Shown here: one piece after another, positions 21,152-34,600 of the stretch
How the letters are laid out: every line of letters starts with the position of its first letter
How positions within the stretch are numbered: the first letter of the stretch is position 1
Assembly (NCBI GenBank): GCA_964023275.1
Contig: OZ029920.1
Span: forward strand, 2,140,572-2,204,571
DNA from: Norana najaformis
Lineage: Eukaryota > Annelida > Clitellata > Crassiclitellata > Hormogastridae
Reading direction: 5' to 3'
DNA: 64,000 bases
Translations under genes and position numbers: made by a program
The notes under the pieces: model-generated
Databases searched by the model: none
The model's input: the letters and a program-made list of their open reading frames with translations, nothing else
Told to the model about the DNA's origin: nothing

Positions 21152-21719
21152 CAGCAGAATGCAAGCATGATGTTAAGAACAGGATCAAGGCAGCGTGGCA
21201 GAAATGGAAAGACTTATCGAGCGTATTATGCGATGTCAAAATGCCGGTTCAACTCAAAGGAAAGGTGTACAAAACAATGATAAGACCAGTGGTGATATAT
21301 GGAGCAGAAGCATGGACATTGACGAAAGCGGAGGAGAAGCTGCTAGAGAGAACGGAAATGAGAATGCTGCGATAGATTCTTGGAATCTCACTGAAAGACA
21401 GGAAAAGGAATGAGTATATCAGACAGAAATTGGGAGTGGCATGTATATCTGACAAGGTACGAGAAGCCAGGTTGAGATGGTATGGTCATGTGATGAGGAG
21501 AGAGGAGGAAAACTGCATTAAATGAATTATGACAGCTGAGGTTTACGGAGGCCGCAGTCGTGGACGACAAAAGAAGAGATGGGGAGGTATGATTCAGGAA
21601 GACCTAAAGCTCCTCAGATTGAAGAAAGAAGATACTGAAGACAGAAACAAATGGAAAAGAAGGATTCGTGTGGCTGACCCCTCTCCTAGGAGGGATTATT
21701 TCCAGCCAGAAGGAAGAAG
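21152..21719 (+). mobile_element. 5'-truncated LINE, copy A (RTE/craniate-type RT tail)
   Basis: This is the 3' third of the same LINE as at 57065-58305. The readable frame gives KMPVQLKGKVYKT, then IYGAEAWTLTK, then [14 protein letters not shown], then SRGRQKKRWGGMIQ. This is the conserved carboxy part of a non-LTR reverse transcriptase ORF. In-frame stops (for example after MLR near 21373, and at 21524) and the missing RT core make it dead. The left edge is inside an R2 fragment. Confidence 0.85.
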
Positions 21720-24100
21720 TTGCTGAAACTCCTTCATTGACTTTTTTCTGGTGGTGCCAGTCAGTAGCCTGGATAAAGGAGGAGAATTCCGACGGTAATC
21801 ACCTTCGTTATGACACAGCGTTGCTATAAAGAAATAACTACAATACGATGTAGTATTTGTAACTCTATATGGAGGAGAATTAGCAATTAGGATTAGTATC
21901 CACTGTTTAATGACATCGTGTGGCTAACAGGGCCGTGGACATCGACTTTTTAACTTACACTCCCAAATATAGGAAACTCAATAACGTTGCAACGAAAATG
22001 AGAAATACATAATAATGTTAAGAGGTGATATAAAGGTGTCTAAAGCTTAACCTAATAATTTATAATAAATATTATATCTAACTTTGCTTAAAATCTTTAA
22101 ATAGCAGTTTTCCGATGGCTGGATGAGTGGAGCAACGCTAATCATCTTCGTTATGACCAGTCATCGTTAAACAAAAACTACACACATATAGACGGCTCTC
22201 TCCAAAGCGTATTGATGACGACGACAATGGTGATGATCAAAGCAAAGGAGCAAACTGTTTCCTGATGTTCGACATACTGTCATGGAGCCTCCCTCCCTCC
22301 TGATCGGTTACTCTGTAGAGACATTGAGAAGGGGCTTCAGCGCCTACTGTGGTCTTTCCTATGGTCGTCTGTGCACTTTTGAACTTAGGATGGAGGATTA
22401 TAACAATTATTATTATTATTACTTTTTTGCCCCGAGGTATTTATAATCTCTCAGTAACCAACTAGTGTTTGATACTGAGGAAGTAATCTATTACCGAAAT
22501 ATTAACTTTTTTACGCTTTCCTTAGACACCTTTAAATCGCTTTTGCCATAGTTATAAATAATTCAATTTTCGTTGAATTACCATATTTAGATTCTACTTC
22601 GGCTTAGTCCCCTTTTGAGTGTGATAGGCGCATGTTGTTTTAATGCGCATTCATTTGTTCGTTTACACGTCTCAGCATTTCATTGCCTTAGCGAAAGAAA
22701 CCAGTTGGTGCTTGACGAAGTTTATTATCTGTGGTGTAAGTAAATATCATAATGCTTCCGTAAACATCTCGGGAAAGTTCGTGTAAAATGTTCTGAATGC
22801 TAAAGGTTTTTAGTAGCCATGTAAAAAATCGTGGAAATTTTTTAAAATATTAATAATGATGATGATGACGACGACGCTGATGAAAGCAAAATACTTAGAT
22901 CGTGGCTGACCAGGGCAAAATTGTTTACTGATTTCCTTATATTCATTCACTTCATACGAAACGTTGATGAACACCGTCAATGCCTTTATTGGGGTGGTGC
23001 CAGTCCGAAGCCAGGATTAAGGAGGGGGATAGCGACTCTAGTCATCTACGTTATGACACAGCGTAGCTAGACAGAAACCACATTAATAATTAAGAGCGTT
23101 GACTTCCTTAAGGAAGAGGCCAATCCGTATTCTTCGTTTGAGAGAGCTTAACACTCCGAAGCAGAGGTGGTACGGAATGAAATTAGGTGTAAAGAAGTTA
23201 ATGGGTCAGAGCTTAGAACTGGGTTGGAGTCACCCAACAACGCCAAGGAACATATAAATTACGAGCACTGTTCAGGATTTAGTGACATCTTACGGCTGTG
23301 TGGCTACTAACATAGGCTTTATCCTTCCATGAGATCATGGATCAACGTTTGACATAGTTCCAATGTTTAAGGACTTTTAGGGCAATTTTTCAGTTACCAC
23401 ACGATTGAACGAAAATGAGATATACATATTATTTTGTAAAAAGCGATTTAAAGGTGTCTAAGCGCAACCTAGTTATCGTAGTACGTCTTGTTCATCGACA
23501 TCATACACGGCTTCCAGTTGATGTCGATCGTAACTTATAACAAATACTTGTAATTCGCCTCTTCTAACGAATAAAACATATTAAATAGACGTTTATAGTT
23601 AGGTGAGGCACGGTCGATGTCATTGCCACGGCAGCCTTAAGAAGTCCTTTGAAACTAATAATAACTGACATTAATATTAGCCAACGTCTAGAGATTTTAA
23701 ATCTTTAAATCGCTTTTTCACGTCAGAACTGCCTCCTTTTTCTCAATCTCGAGTGTTAGATTAACCTAGAAACCTAAGTTATCGTTGATATCTTCGGCCC
23801 TGTCGGCCATAAGTCGTTAAACGCTCGAGTCTATTTATACTTTCTGGTTACACTTAGACACCTTTAAATCACTTTAACAGCGGCATGCATATCTCATTTT
23901 CCTCAGTCGATGCACACGGCAGAAACAATTCGATGACGGGTCGAAGTCAACGGCCCTGGCAGCCAAAAGATGTCGTTAATTATGAAAACTACTACTAATC
24001 CACAACGCTAGTTAGGACCCATGACGTCTTTGATGAATTTATAATTTTTAAACTGCTTGATTCGGCTGGGCACACAGCCACAGGATTTGATGAGATACTG
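21720..24100. repeat. R1b, R2, R4 and R5 copies; no gene
   Basis: R1b minus copies lie at about 21745-21845, 22110-22190 and 22975-23080. R4 copies span about 22230-22400 and 22644-22985, an R5 copy about 23095-23245, and R2 units about 22510-22560, 23280-23520 and 23845-23980. R4 includes 'aaccagttggtgcttgacgaag' and an internal (GAT/GAC)n run near 22856-22880. Confidence 0.6.
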
Positions 24101-24605
24101 TGGCGGATCGGCCACAAGACAAGCCTGTTGGGTAGAAGGCGGGAGTAATTATGACGCGCTTTAGGTAGCCATTAAATGCTGTGCTTATGTGCTCGGTTCG
24201 GCCGCATTACATGTGTAGGATTTTTAGAAATTAATTTTTATTAAATTTAAGCTGATTATAATAATAGTTTAATATTTAGGCCGAGCAAAGTTCTTAGTTT
24301 ATTTTTAGTTATATAATGCACATAATTGTTTTAATTTATAGGTCTCTAGATGTTTGTTTTAATCGAGCACCTTTAGACACCTTTATTTACGTTCTATCGT
24401 AAGCGCTAGTATATAAGCAACCCGATGTCAATAGGAAACGAGGGTTGAATAAACCGTGTCGCATGGTGATTTGCTATAGACGTGAAGGATGGATGCGTGC
24501 CTTCACATATACGAGTTACAGTGTTTTGATATCGTTCTGTGAGCGAATTCATAGCGTATACAAATATACGGACGAGGGTGACGTCCGGAGAAGCCCGTGT
24601 TCGAT
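24101..24605 (+). other. LTR-like promoter region (tentative)
   Basis: The segment starts with 'tgtggcggatcggccac' inside what looks like a split R2 copy, and contains a TATA-like 'agtatataagc' (about 24408) and an 'aataaa' (24450) 43 bp on. That order (TG start, TATA, polyadenylation signal) is what an LTR would show. I found no matching second LTR, primer-binding site or flanking target duplication, so the call is weak. Confidence 0.25.
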
Positions 24606-24662
24606 ACAGTCCCGGTTACGATAAAATATACGGACGGTAGAGTCCGCGGAAAAGACTAATCT

Positions 24663-25280
24663 GTGCGCTCCCGGCGGGACGACCGAGATAATCACTGTCT
24701 GGCTTCGGGCTGACAGCGCCGATCCGAGTGGAGCTAGGGCTCTACCGTAGATCGCGAAGCGGCCTGGGTCACGACGGTGAGCGGTTGGACAGAACCCGGG
24801 GAAAGACCCCGTTCGTAAGAAATAAATACAGGTCTGTGTAAAACAAGTGGGAAAGTGCGGAAGCTACCCCTTTGACCGCGTAAGAGAAAAATCGGATCGG
24901 TGCGCTCCCGGGAACGTCGCAGCCGTTGCGAACCAATCTGTCTGATTTCTGACTGGCTCCGCGTTGATCCGCAAGGTTTGGGCCCGCCTTGTTGGAACGT
25001 CGCGAGACGGTCGAGTAGGTCACGATAGTTGGTGAACAGCCGCTGAGCGAGGCTCGGGGAAAATACGAGTAAACAGGTCTGTGTGAACCCGGGGTAGCAT
25101 TTGCCGTACGACAGAAACCCGTGCCGTTTAGAAATTGGTCCGTGCGCTCCTGAGGAAGACGCAACCGAAACAAACCAATCTGTCTGATTTCTGACTGGCT
25201 CCGCGTTGATCCGCAGGGTTTGGGCCCGCCTTGTTGGAACGTCGCGAGACGGTCGAGTAAGTCACGATAGTTGGAACATA
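24663..25280 (+). repeat. Three GC-rich tandem units of about 240 bp
   Basis: The 24901-25142 and 25143-25280 units share nearly identical stretches, for example 'aaccaatctgtctgatttct' (24931 and 25173, offset 242) and 'cgtcgcgagacggtcgagta'. A more diverged first unit starts about 24663 with 'tgcgctcccgg' and shares 'acccggggaaa' and 'aacaggtctgtgt' with unit 2. GC content here is clearly higher than in the rest of the window. ORFs read on the minus strand across it reflect the GC bias. Confidence 0.8.
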
Positions 25281-25368
25281 ACAGGTTGTGCGAAACTCGG
25301 GTAAAGTTGCGGCCGCGGTTCTCCCGGTCGAAATTCAGAGAGTGGGATACGGGAAGACCCGCGGAAAA

Positions 25369-25495
25369 ACCAACGCAGACCAAGTAAAGTCCCGGTACGT
25401 AAGAGACCGGAAAAACCAACGCAGACCAAGTAGAGTCCCGGTACGTAAGAGACCGGAAACAACGCAGACCAAGAAAATACCCGGTACATCATAGT
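25369..25495 (+). repeat. Tandem repeat, about 46-bp unit, 2.7 copies
   Basis: Successive units contain 'accaacgcagaccaagta' then 'gtcccggtacgtaagagacc'. The units start near 25369 and 25415, followed by a shortened and diverged third unit starting near 25455. Confidence 0.85.
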
Positions 25496-25739
25496 CCGGG
25501 TCGGTTCCCCGATAACACCGGAGTCGAAACGGGAAGATACCGACTCCTCTATATGCTTGTCGCCACACACTGATCAGAGGACTGACTGAAGTGCGGGGAA
25601 GGGCCCCCTCGTGCGTAGGTCGGTACGAAGGTTGGTGTGTTTTACAGAAGGTTAGAGAGGGGACCTTCTCTTGAGTGTTCCATAGGGGTATCATATCCCC
25701 TGAAGCACTGTTGGTCGATAATTGCCAACAGAGATCTGG

Positions 25740-26250
25740 TACGGAAATTTACTCCGGAAGTTCACGGAAATGGAGCGAGATAGTGGGAAGATGTGTCGCC
25801 CAATATCCTTGTGCCTAGGGCGGAAAGACACAGAGGCTCGTTGTGAGACTTCCCTGTTCCCGGGACCGAGAAAACGACTGGTGCCTAAAAATATTGGCGG
25901 TAACGGGAGAGTTACAAGATGTAGAATGGTAGTTACAAGAAAGTCCTCACGGAGAAAGGGAACGACTATTGCCAGTAAAGGAACGAACCCTGTTCTGAGT
26001 AAAGGCCATCCTCAGGACGTTGCCCATCCGGCGACCGCGGAAGAGGCAAAGTCGGATCCCGAGACCGAGAGTTACAGTGTTGATTCCCTTAGGGAAGCGA
26101 CCTATCCTAGGCCTTCCTTGGAGAGAACAGACAGTATGGGAAGAGATGATACGGGAAGACCATTGTACAGTGAGAGTGCAAGGGGCAGTGAGGCGGGTGG
26201 CTCTGAGCGTAGAACTGGGCTAGAGTTACCCCCACCCCGTGGACAGTTAG
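25740..26250 (+). repeat. Longest R5 copy with open gag-like frame
   Basis: The frame from 25722 to 26288 (188 codons) covers the whole repeat. It includes a basic tract (VTRKSSRRKG) and a block HPQDVAHPATAEEAKSDPET that recurs in frame at 53.8 kb and in weaker form at 2.6 kb. The 3' part holds the 'gggtggctctgagcg' and 'ctagagttaccccc' boxes of the family. It directly follows the GC-rich tandem block, so the two may belong to the same retroelement. No zinc knuckle, protease or RT motif is seen in frame. Confidence 0.55.
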
Positions 26251-26269
26251 CCCGACCGAAAACGCCACA

Positions 26270-27597
26270 ATACCAATGTGGTTTCTGAAAAACACTGCAC
26301 CCATCCTGGCTAAACCTTTCACTTTTCTTCTTAACCAATCAATCATTAGATCCTATGTTCCACCTCAGTGGAAAAAGAGTGTCATCACCTCTGTTCTCAA
26401 GGTTCCGAACCCTACCTCATGTAGCGATTTCCGCCCAATATCTATAACTTCAATTCTCTCTCGATTACTTGAAAAACTTATTGTTCGAAGATTCTTCTAT
26501 CCTATTCTTACTGAACAATCACTTAATCATGTGTTCTTTGACCAATATGCATTCCGACCTACTGGTTCCACGTCTGCAGCTTTTATTTCTGTTACTCACC
26601 ATCTGTCTGAACTGCTCGCTTCTAACCAATATGTTCATCTCATATCCCTTCACTTCTCAAAGGCCTTTGATACAATAAGACATGCCTATCTCGCTGATAA
26701 ACTCGCTGATCTCGCTATTCCTGATCACATTTACAATTGGATAATTTCCTTCCTAACCAACCAACAGCACTGTACCAAATTCAATGATAGTGTCTCTACC
26801 TTAGTTGGCATAAATTCCAGTATTGTTCAGGGTTCGGGTCTGGGACCAGTGAACTTCCTAGATGCCATATCCAATTATAAGCCTTTAGCACCCAACAATA
26901 GGTTATTTAAATACGCTGATGACAGTTACCTTCGTGTAATAGCTTGATGGTTCAGGCTGAACTGGACCATGTTGCCCTTTGGGCGGATAAGTGTAACTTA
27001 AAACTTAATCATAAAAAGACATGTGAAATGATAATTCACCGGCCAAGAATGAGAAATCAGCAGATAATTTTACCTAATGTGATTCCCGGTTTAACCAGGG
27101 TACCAGAGATGACAATATTGGGTGTTACCCTATCGAGTATGTTAAATTTTGATTCTCATATTGATCGGATTCATAGTCAGGCGAGTCAGTCTTTATACGC
27201 CACACGAATTCTTGTAGCACCTGGCCTCACTGGCCCTCGGCTCTACGACGTTGTCCGAGCCACAACACTGGCCAGGATGCTGTACGCCTCTCCCGTGTGG
27301 TGGGGCTATGCTGGGGCACAGGCTGGGGCTCGGCTCCAGGCTTTGATACGGAGACTTGTGCGTCTCCGCTATCTTCCTGGGAACTCCCCAACGTTCGATG
27401 AACTCTGTGGCACAGCTGATGCTCGTCTCTTTAAAGCAATCTTGAACAACCCAAATCATGTCTTACATCAGCTACTCCCACCAATTAAAACCCTCAGTTA
27501 TTCCCTACGGCCCCACACCCATGATCGTATTATTCCTCATGCTGACAATTTAACGCGTAAATGTTTTATTGTCAGGATATTGTATGAATATTAAGTT
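26270..27597 (+). mobile_element. Jockey/CR1-like LINE, RT domain, frame-shifted and mutated
   Basis: Two frames (26276-26947 and 26944-27594) together give the reverse transcriptase and carboxy domain of a non-LTR element. Motifs are FRPISITSILSRLLEKLI, YAFRPTGST, motif A as HFSKAFDTI, a motif B remnant (SIVQGSGLGP), and motif C as KYADDSYL. Motif A normally begins LD; here it reads LH, so the catalytic Asp is His. A frameshift near 26944 separates the RT from the carboxy domain (WADKCNLKLNHKKT, LGVTLSS). No endonuclease domain is found upstream. The element is dead. Confidence 0.9.
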
Positions 27598-27669
27598 TTC
27601 TTGTGTTCTTAAATACTTGTAAACCGAGGAAGAATATATACATACGATGAAGCGATATAAAGGTGTCTA
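27598..27669 (+). repeat. R2 fragment between two LINE pieces
   Basis: The fragment contains 'gatgaagcgatataaaggtgtctaat'-like sequence, the R2 right-hand motif, and sits exactly between the LINE RT and the next LINE 3' end. Confidence 0.6.
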
Positions 27670-28041
27670 ATGGGTATTCGCGTCGGAGACAATGAGAACA
27701 GATGTCGGCTGAAGTCCTCGTCGAGGAACCTACTGCAGGTCCCGAGGTCTTCCACGCGGTTTGGCGAAAGTTCTTTCTCGATTGCCGGACCCACTGCGTG
27801 GAATAGCCTTCCCCACCACGTGAAGAATGCTCCATCCTTGGATACCTTTAAGAAAGGGCTTAAAACGTTTCTATTTAAATTGTCGTCTGACTGCAGTTAA
27901 TTTTCTATTGTCGCTTGAACTTATGTACAGCGCCCTTTTCTTCGGCCTCGGCCGTTTTACGGCGCTATAGAAATTGTCTTATTATTTTTATTATTATTAA
28001 TATTATTATCATCATCATCAGCAGCAGCAGTAACATTAAAT

Positions 28042-28123
<82 letters not shown>

Positions 28124-28124
28124 A
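27670..28124 (+). mobile_element. CR1/L2-type LINE 3' end with (ATT)n tail
   Basis: The frame 27670-27900 ends FGESSFSIAGPTAWNSLPHH, then FKKGLKTFLF, the standard carboxy end of L2/CR1-type LINEs. The 3' untranslated part runs to 'ggcgctatagaaattgtc' and ends in a long (ATT)n/(TTA)n array (about 27979-28122) that has probably expanded from the element's own tail. The frame is clean, but the 5' portion is missing. Confidence 0.85.
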
Positions 28125-30430
<2,306 letters not shown>

Positions 30431-31662
30431 CTATTTTTTTATTTATAAAGAGTTCCGAATTTAACTGGAAACGCTAGGGAACTCGATCAACGCTTAATTG
30501 GTTCGATTTTCTCCATTGTTCGTTCACGTTAATTGCGTAAATCGAACTGTTGCACGTCAGAAATGAAGAGATATGAACCACTTTATACTAACTTCGAACA
30601 AATTAACCTTAATTAATCTGAGTAAGTATTAGCTCACATTCGGTCTTTTCAAGTGTTCTTTACTAGGGCCATGGGTTTGGTCAAATAAAAGGCTCGGCTA
30701 TTTAGCTCACTCTACAGATAACGCTGGTTGAAAATATGGGACTACTTGGGCAAAGGGCTTAGTTTCTAGATGTTCGCTTAAGACATGCCAACGCTTTCAA
30801 CATAGGGACAAAGATCGCCAGGTAAGTTATCGAATATCGTGGCCGGCCGATACATGGACTACATTCATTTGTGTTGTAAAGTAAGACTTGCTTTTAGTTA
30901 CTACACTTCCTTCAAAACCGAACCATTTTTACTTTCACAACTTTCCTCTGAATGTCGGACGATAGCAACGCTGCGCTTCAAACTAAGATGAAGATTTGAA
31001 TTAACTAACTCACCTAGATGTCTTAATAAAGAGAAATCATTGAAACAGAAAGTAAAGCTATGCCGACAAACTGACAAATATACTTGGCTAATTTTATGAA
31101 AAATCATGTTTTGGGTAAAGTACGGTAGGTTCTGTACAGCTCCATGTAATTTTAGATCCACTTATAAGACCGTATCAGCCAAAGATACAAACCTCTTGGT
31201 CATAATCACTTGGCCATCGCTCAACAATTCATTCAGTGTAGAAAAACTTTATTGAAAATGTGTATTCAGAAAAGCATTGCTTCTTTCTGTTTCTTATTAA
31301 GTACTAAGATTCGAAAGTCACGAACAAAAGAATGAATCTGTGCATGCCTTCAGTTTTATTTAGATCAACGTAGAAGAACGGGCCAGCTTCAGATATATCT
31401 TCATTTTTTTTGTTTATTTTTTTGTAATTGAGATTTATTCTTTGATACACAAAAAGCTTAATAATTTGGGAAAAATCGTGAGTCGTCCCTACCCAGTTTT
31501 CTTATTGGGAGATTCACAGTAGCAATCATATACTTCAAACAGTATCCACCTACAATGTGTCTACTTCTAAAATATTTCGTTAACTAATTAGTTTCATGGG
31601 ATAGATTAACTTTATCGAAGTGTACTGACATTTTGATTATAGGTAGAACTACCACAGTAAAC
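30431..31662. promoter_or_regulatory. 5' flank of gene 2, repeat-poor
   Basis: R1/R2 words are essentially absent here, in contrast to neighbouring blocks. An acceptor-like 'tttgattatag' lies at 31633-31642, 21 bp before the ATG, matching the position of acceptor-like sites in genes 1 and 3. This suggests a non-coding first exon somewhere upstream, which I could not place. No promoter element can be named. Confidence 0.35.
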
Positions 31663-34600
31663 ATGGCCGCCGGAGAACAATTTACTGTGAGACAACTGAA
31701 AGACTTAACTGAGTGCTCAATTTGCACCAATGTATTTACGGATCCAAGAATGTTGCCATGCACTCATACCTTCTGTTTTCAATGTCTCAGTCGAACTAGA
31801 GAAGCGGCAAATAAGAAACGAGGAGACAAGATGCCTTGTCCGTTGTGTAGAAGGGAGTTCATTATTCCAGTGGAAGGCATGACTGGTCTGCAGGAAAACT
31901 TTTTCATGGACTATCTGATACAAATGACGACGGACTTGGAACAAAGTAGCACACTCACTCCCTGTGATATCTGCAAAATGAGTAAAACGGCCGACGCAAC
32001 AAACATTCCTGAAGCTACTATGCAATGCATAGATTGTCAACATAAGTACTGTGATAACTGTTCAAAACAGCACCTAACGGAGAAATTGAGCAAAACTCAC
32101 CAAATTGTGACAATCGGAAGCAAAACAAATGAAGGCACTGGGCCAACATTTCAAGCAAAACATTGCACCAAACACACTCAGAAACCATTAGACTATTATT
32201 GCGCCAACTGCGAGAAAATCGTCTGTGTCTCGTGTTATGTTGGAAGTCACAAATCACACGATTGCAAAGATGTCGCCACAGTCGACGAAGAATTTCGCTA
32301 TAAGTTAAAAAAGAATACATGGAAGATGTCAAGCTACAAAGACGAAATGTTGTCAGTGAGGAAGAATGTGGAAGAGAAAAAAACAAAGTTCCTAAATGGT
32401 ATTTCCAAGAAAGAATATGCAATTCGTAAAAGAAGTTTTGAGCTTCAGATTATGATAGACCAACACACAAAAACTCTGTTAGAGGAACTCCATCAGGCGA
32501 AACAAAGGTTTTTAAAGGAATTGGAGCACACAATTGAAGACATAGACAGATGTTGCACAAAATTAAAAAGTTTCGGGAATTACTGTACTCAGTTAAGCTC
32601 CATAGGATCGGCCATCGACATATATAGTTGTTTCGATGGAGTCACGAGGAGAGCAGTTGAGTTGGATAAGGAACACGAGGCATTCATTGGTCGACCATAT
32701 GAATCTATCGAAGTTTCTTTCGAGGCTACAGGTCTACAGGAGCTGTTATCGAAGTCGAACAACAACATTGTTGGTCGGATTCAAGGCAAGTAGTTGCTAG
32801 GAATGTTTTTGAATTTAGCTAGTCTATAATTATTAAATAATGGATTTAATTGAAACGGTAGGTGGCAATAGATAAGTGATAGTAAGAATAGTGTGTTATT
32901 TTGTCTCCTAGTTAAAGCGATTGACAAAATCGCAGGCTTCTTGGCTAATTAAACCAATTTTTAAAGCCCAAATATTTAAAAAACACCGATATTAATAATC
33001 ATCGTCATCATCCTTTTCATGATAACAAATTAATTGTCACTGAGGTGTCAGAAATATGTGTTACAAAGGAAAATTACATATCTCGAAACTCCTTGCAGAG
33101 AATATTTTTTAAGAGCCAAAAGAACTTTCTGGTAGAAAACTGGTAGAAAACTTCGCTGTGTTTGAGCCTTATGCTCAACATTGCTTCGGTAGAAGGAAGC
33201 TCCAGTTGTAGAGGATAAGTTTGTTTTAATCGGGAATGTGCCATAAGCTAAACGTTCGTCAGTTGTATAAAGTCAAAATGCAATACTCTCAGATATATTA
33301 CAATATTTCTATACATAGAGGCCTACATAATACTTTTAGTCAGATGGTAAACTGGATGTCTTCACTGAAATGGAAAAGCAGCTAATGTCATATTTGTTTA
33401 AGGTAGTCACATGTTTGATAGGTGATTAACCTTAGAAATGAGGAAATGAATAGATGAATATTGCCACATCCATAGTCCATGCAAAACTTGACTACTGCAA
33501 TTCACTTTTCCTCAATATTGACACAACCCAGATAAATCCCCTACAAGCTATCCAGAATGCTCTCGCACGTGCTGTCACCAAAACCCCCAAACACCATCAC
33601 ATCACCCCTGTTCTCAAATCACTGCACTGGCTTAAAATACCAGAACGAATAGAGTACAAAGTCTTATCCCTCACCTACAACACACTTCAATCCTCCCAAC
33701 CCTCCTATCTTCGTCAATTATTTACTATCCAACCACTCCGTTCAACCCGCTCCTCATCTGTCCTAACACTTCTTCGCCCTCCCGTCACCTCATCCTTAAA
33801 ATTTGGAAATCGCTCTATAGCCATAGCTGCCCCACCCCTTTGGAATAAACTCCCGCCAGAATTTCGACAGTTGTCTGGTCAATCATACGAACTCACCAAC
33901 ACTTCACCTCTTTCAGTTTCTGCGCAGGTGTTTCACTCAAGACTGAAAACACTTCTTTTCCAGAAATCTTTTGTAATTGTAATTGTAATCTGACATTTAT
34001 AAAGCGCCACTTCAAGAATAGACTCATCAGAAGCGCTCCCGACCCGAACCAGTGAGACCACTGGCAAATAATACAGACTTCAGGCGCTTGCGAAACTGCG
34101 GAAGAGACAAACTGAGGAATACTAGCCGGAGCTCTCGGGAAAGGCGATTCCAGCTATTGGGTCCAACATAGGCAAAGCTTCTAGACTGCGCTGTAGCAGT
34201 GCGCATACGAGGGACAGTCAGAAGTCCAAGGGAGGCCGACCGGAGAGTGCTACGGCCTGGAACCAAAGAGACCGAAATGCAGAAGTCCCTAAGATATGAT
34301 GGAGCAGAGCCAACAAGACAATTACGCATAAGCGTTAGGATCTTGAACTGGATACGCTGCTGAATGGGAAGCCAGTGTAGAGTGTCCCGTATAAAGGAAG
34401 TTATATGGCCATACCTGGGGACGCCTCCAATAAGACGGGCAGAAGCATTGAGAACAGATTGAAGCTTGGAAATATTGGCAAGTGAGAGTCCAGCAAAGAT
34501 AGTGTTAAGTGCACCCTGGTGCAGATAAGGGCATGAATTAGAGTAGTAACGGCATGAAAGGAGAGGGAGCGGCGGATGGTACGAAGCTGACGAAGGTGGT

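Noticed and set aside
24101-24605. Firm call of an LTR
   Set aside because: No partner LTR, target duplication or primer-binding site could be found by eye, so it is listed only as tentative.
24769-25694. Several minus-strand ORFs of 100-216 codons in the GC-rich block
   Set aside because: They run through GC-rich tandem units in overlapping frames; no domain, and repeated units give repeated peptides only because of the DNA repeat.
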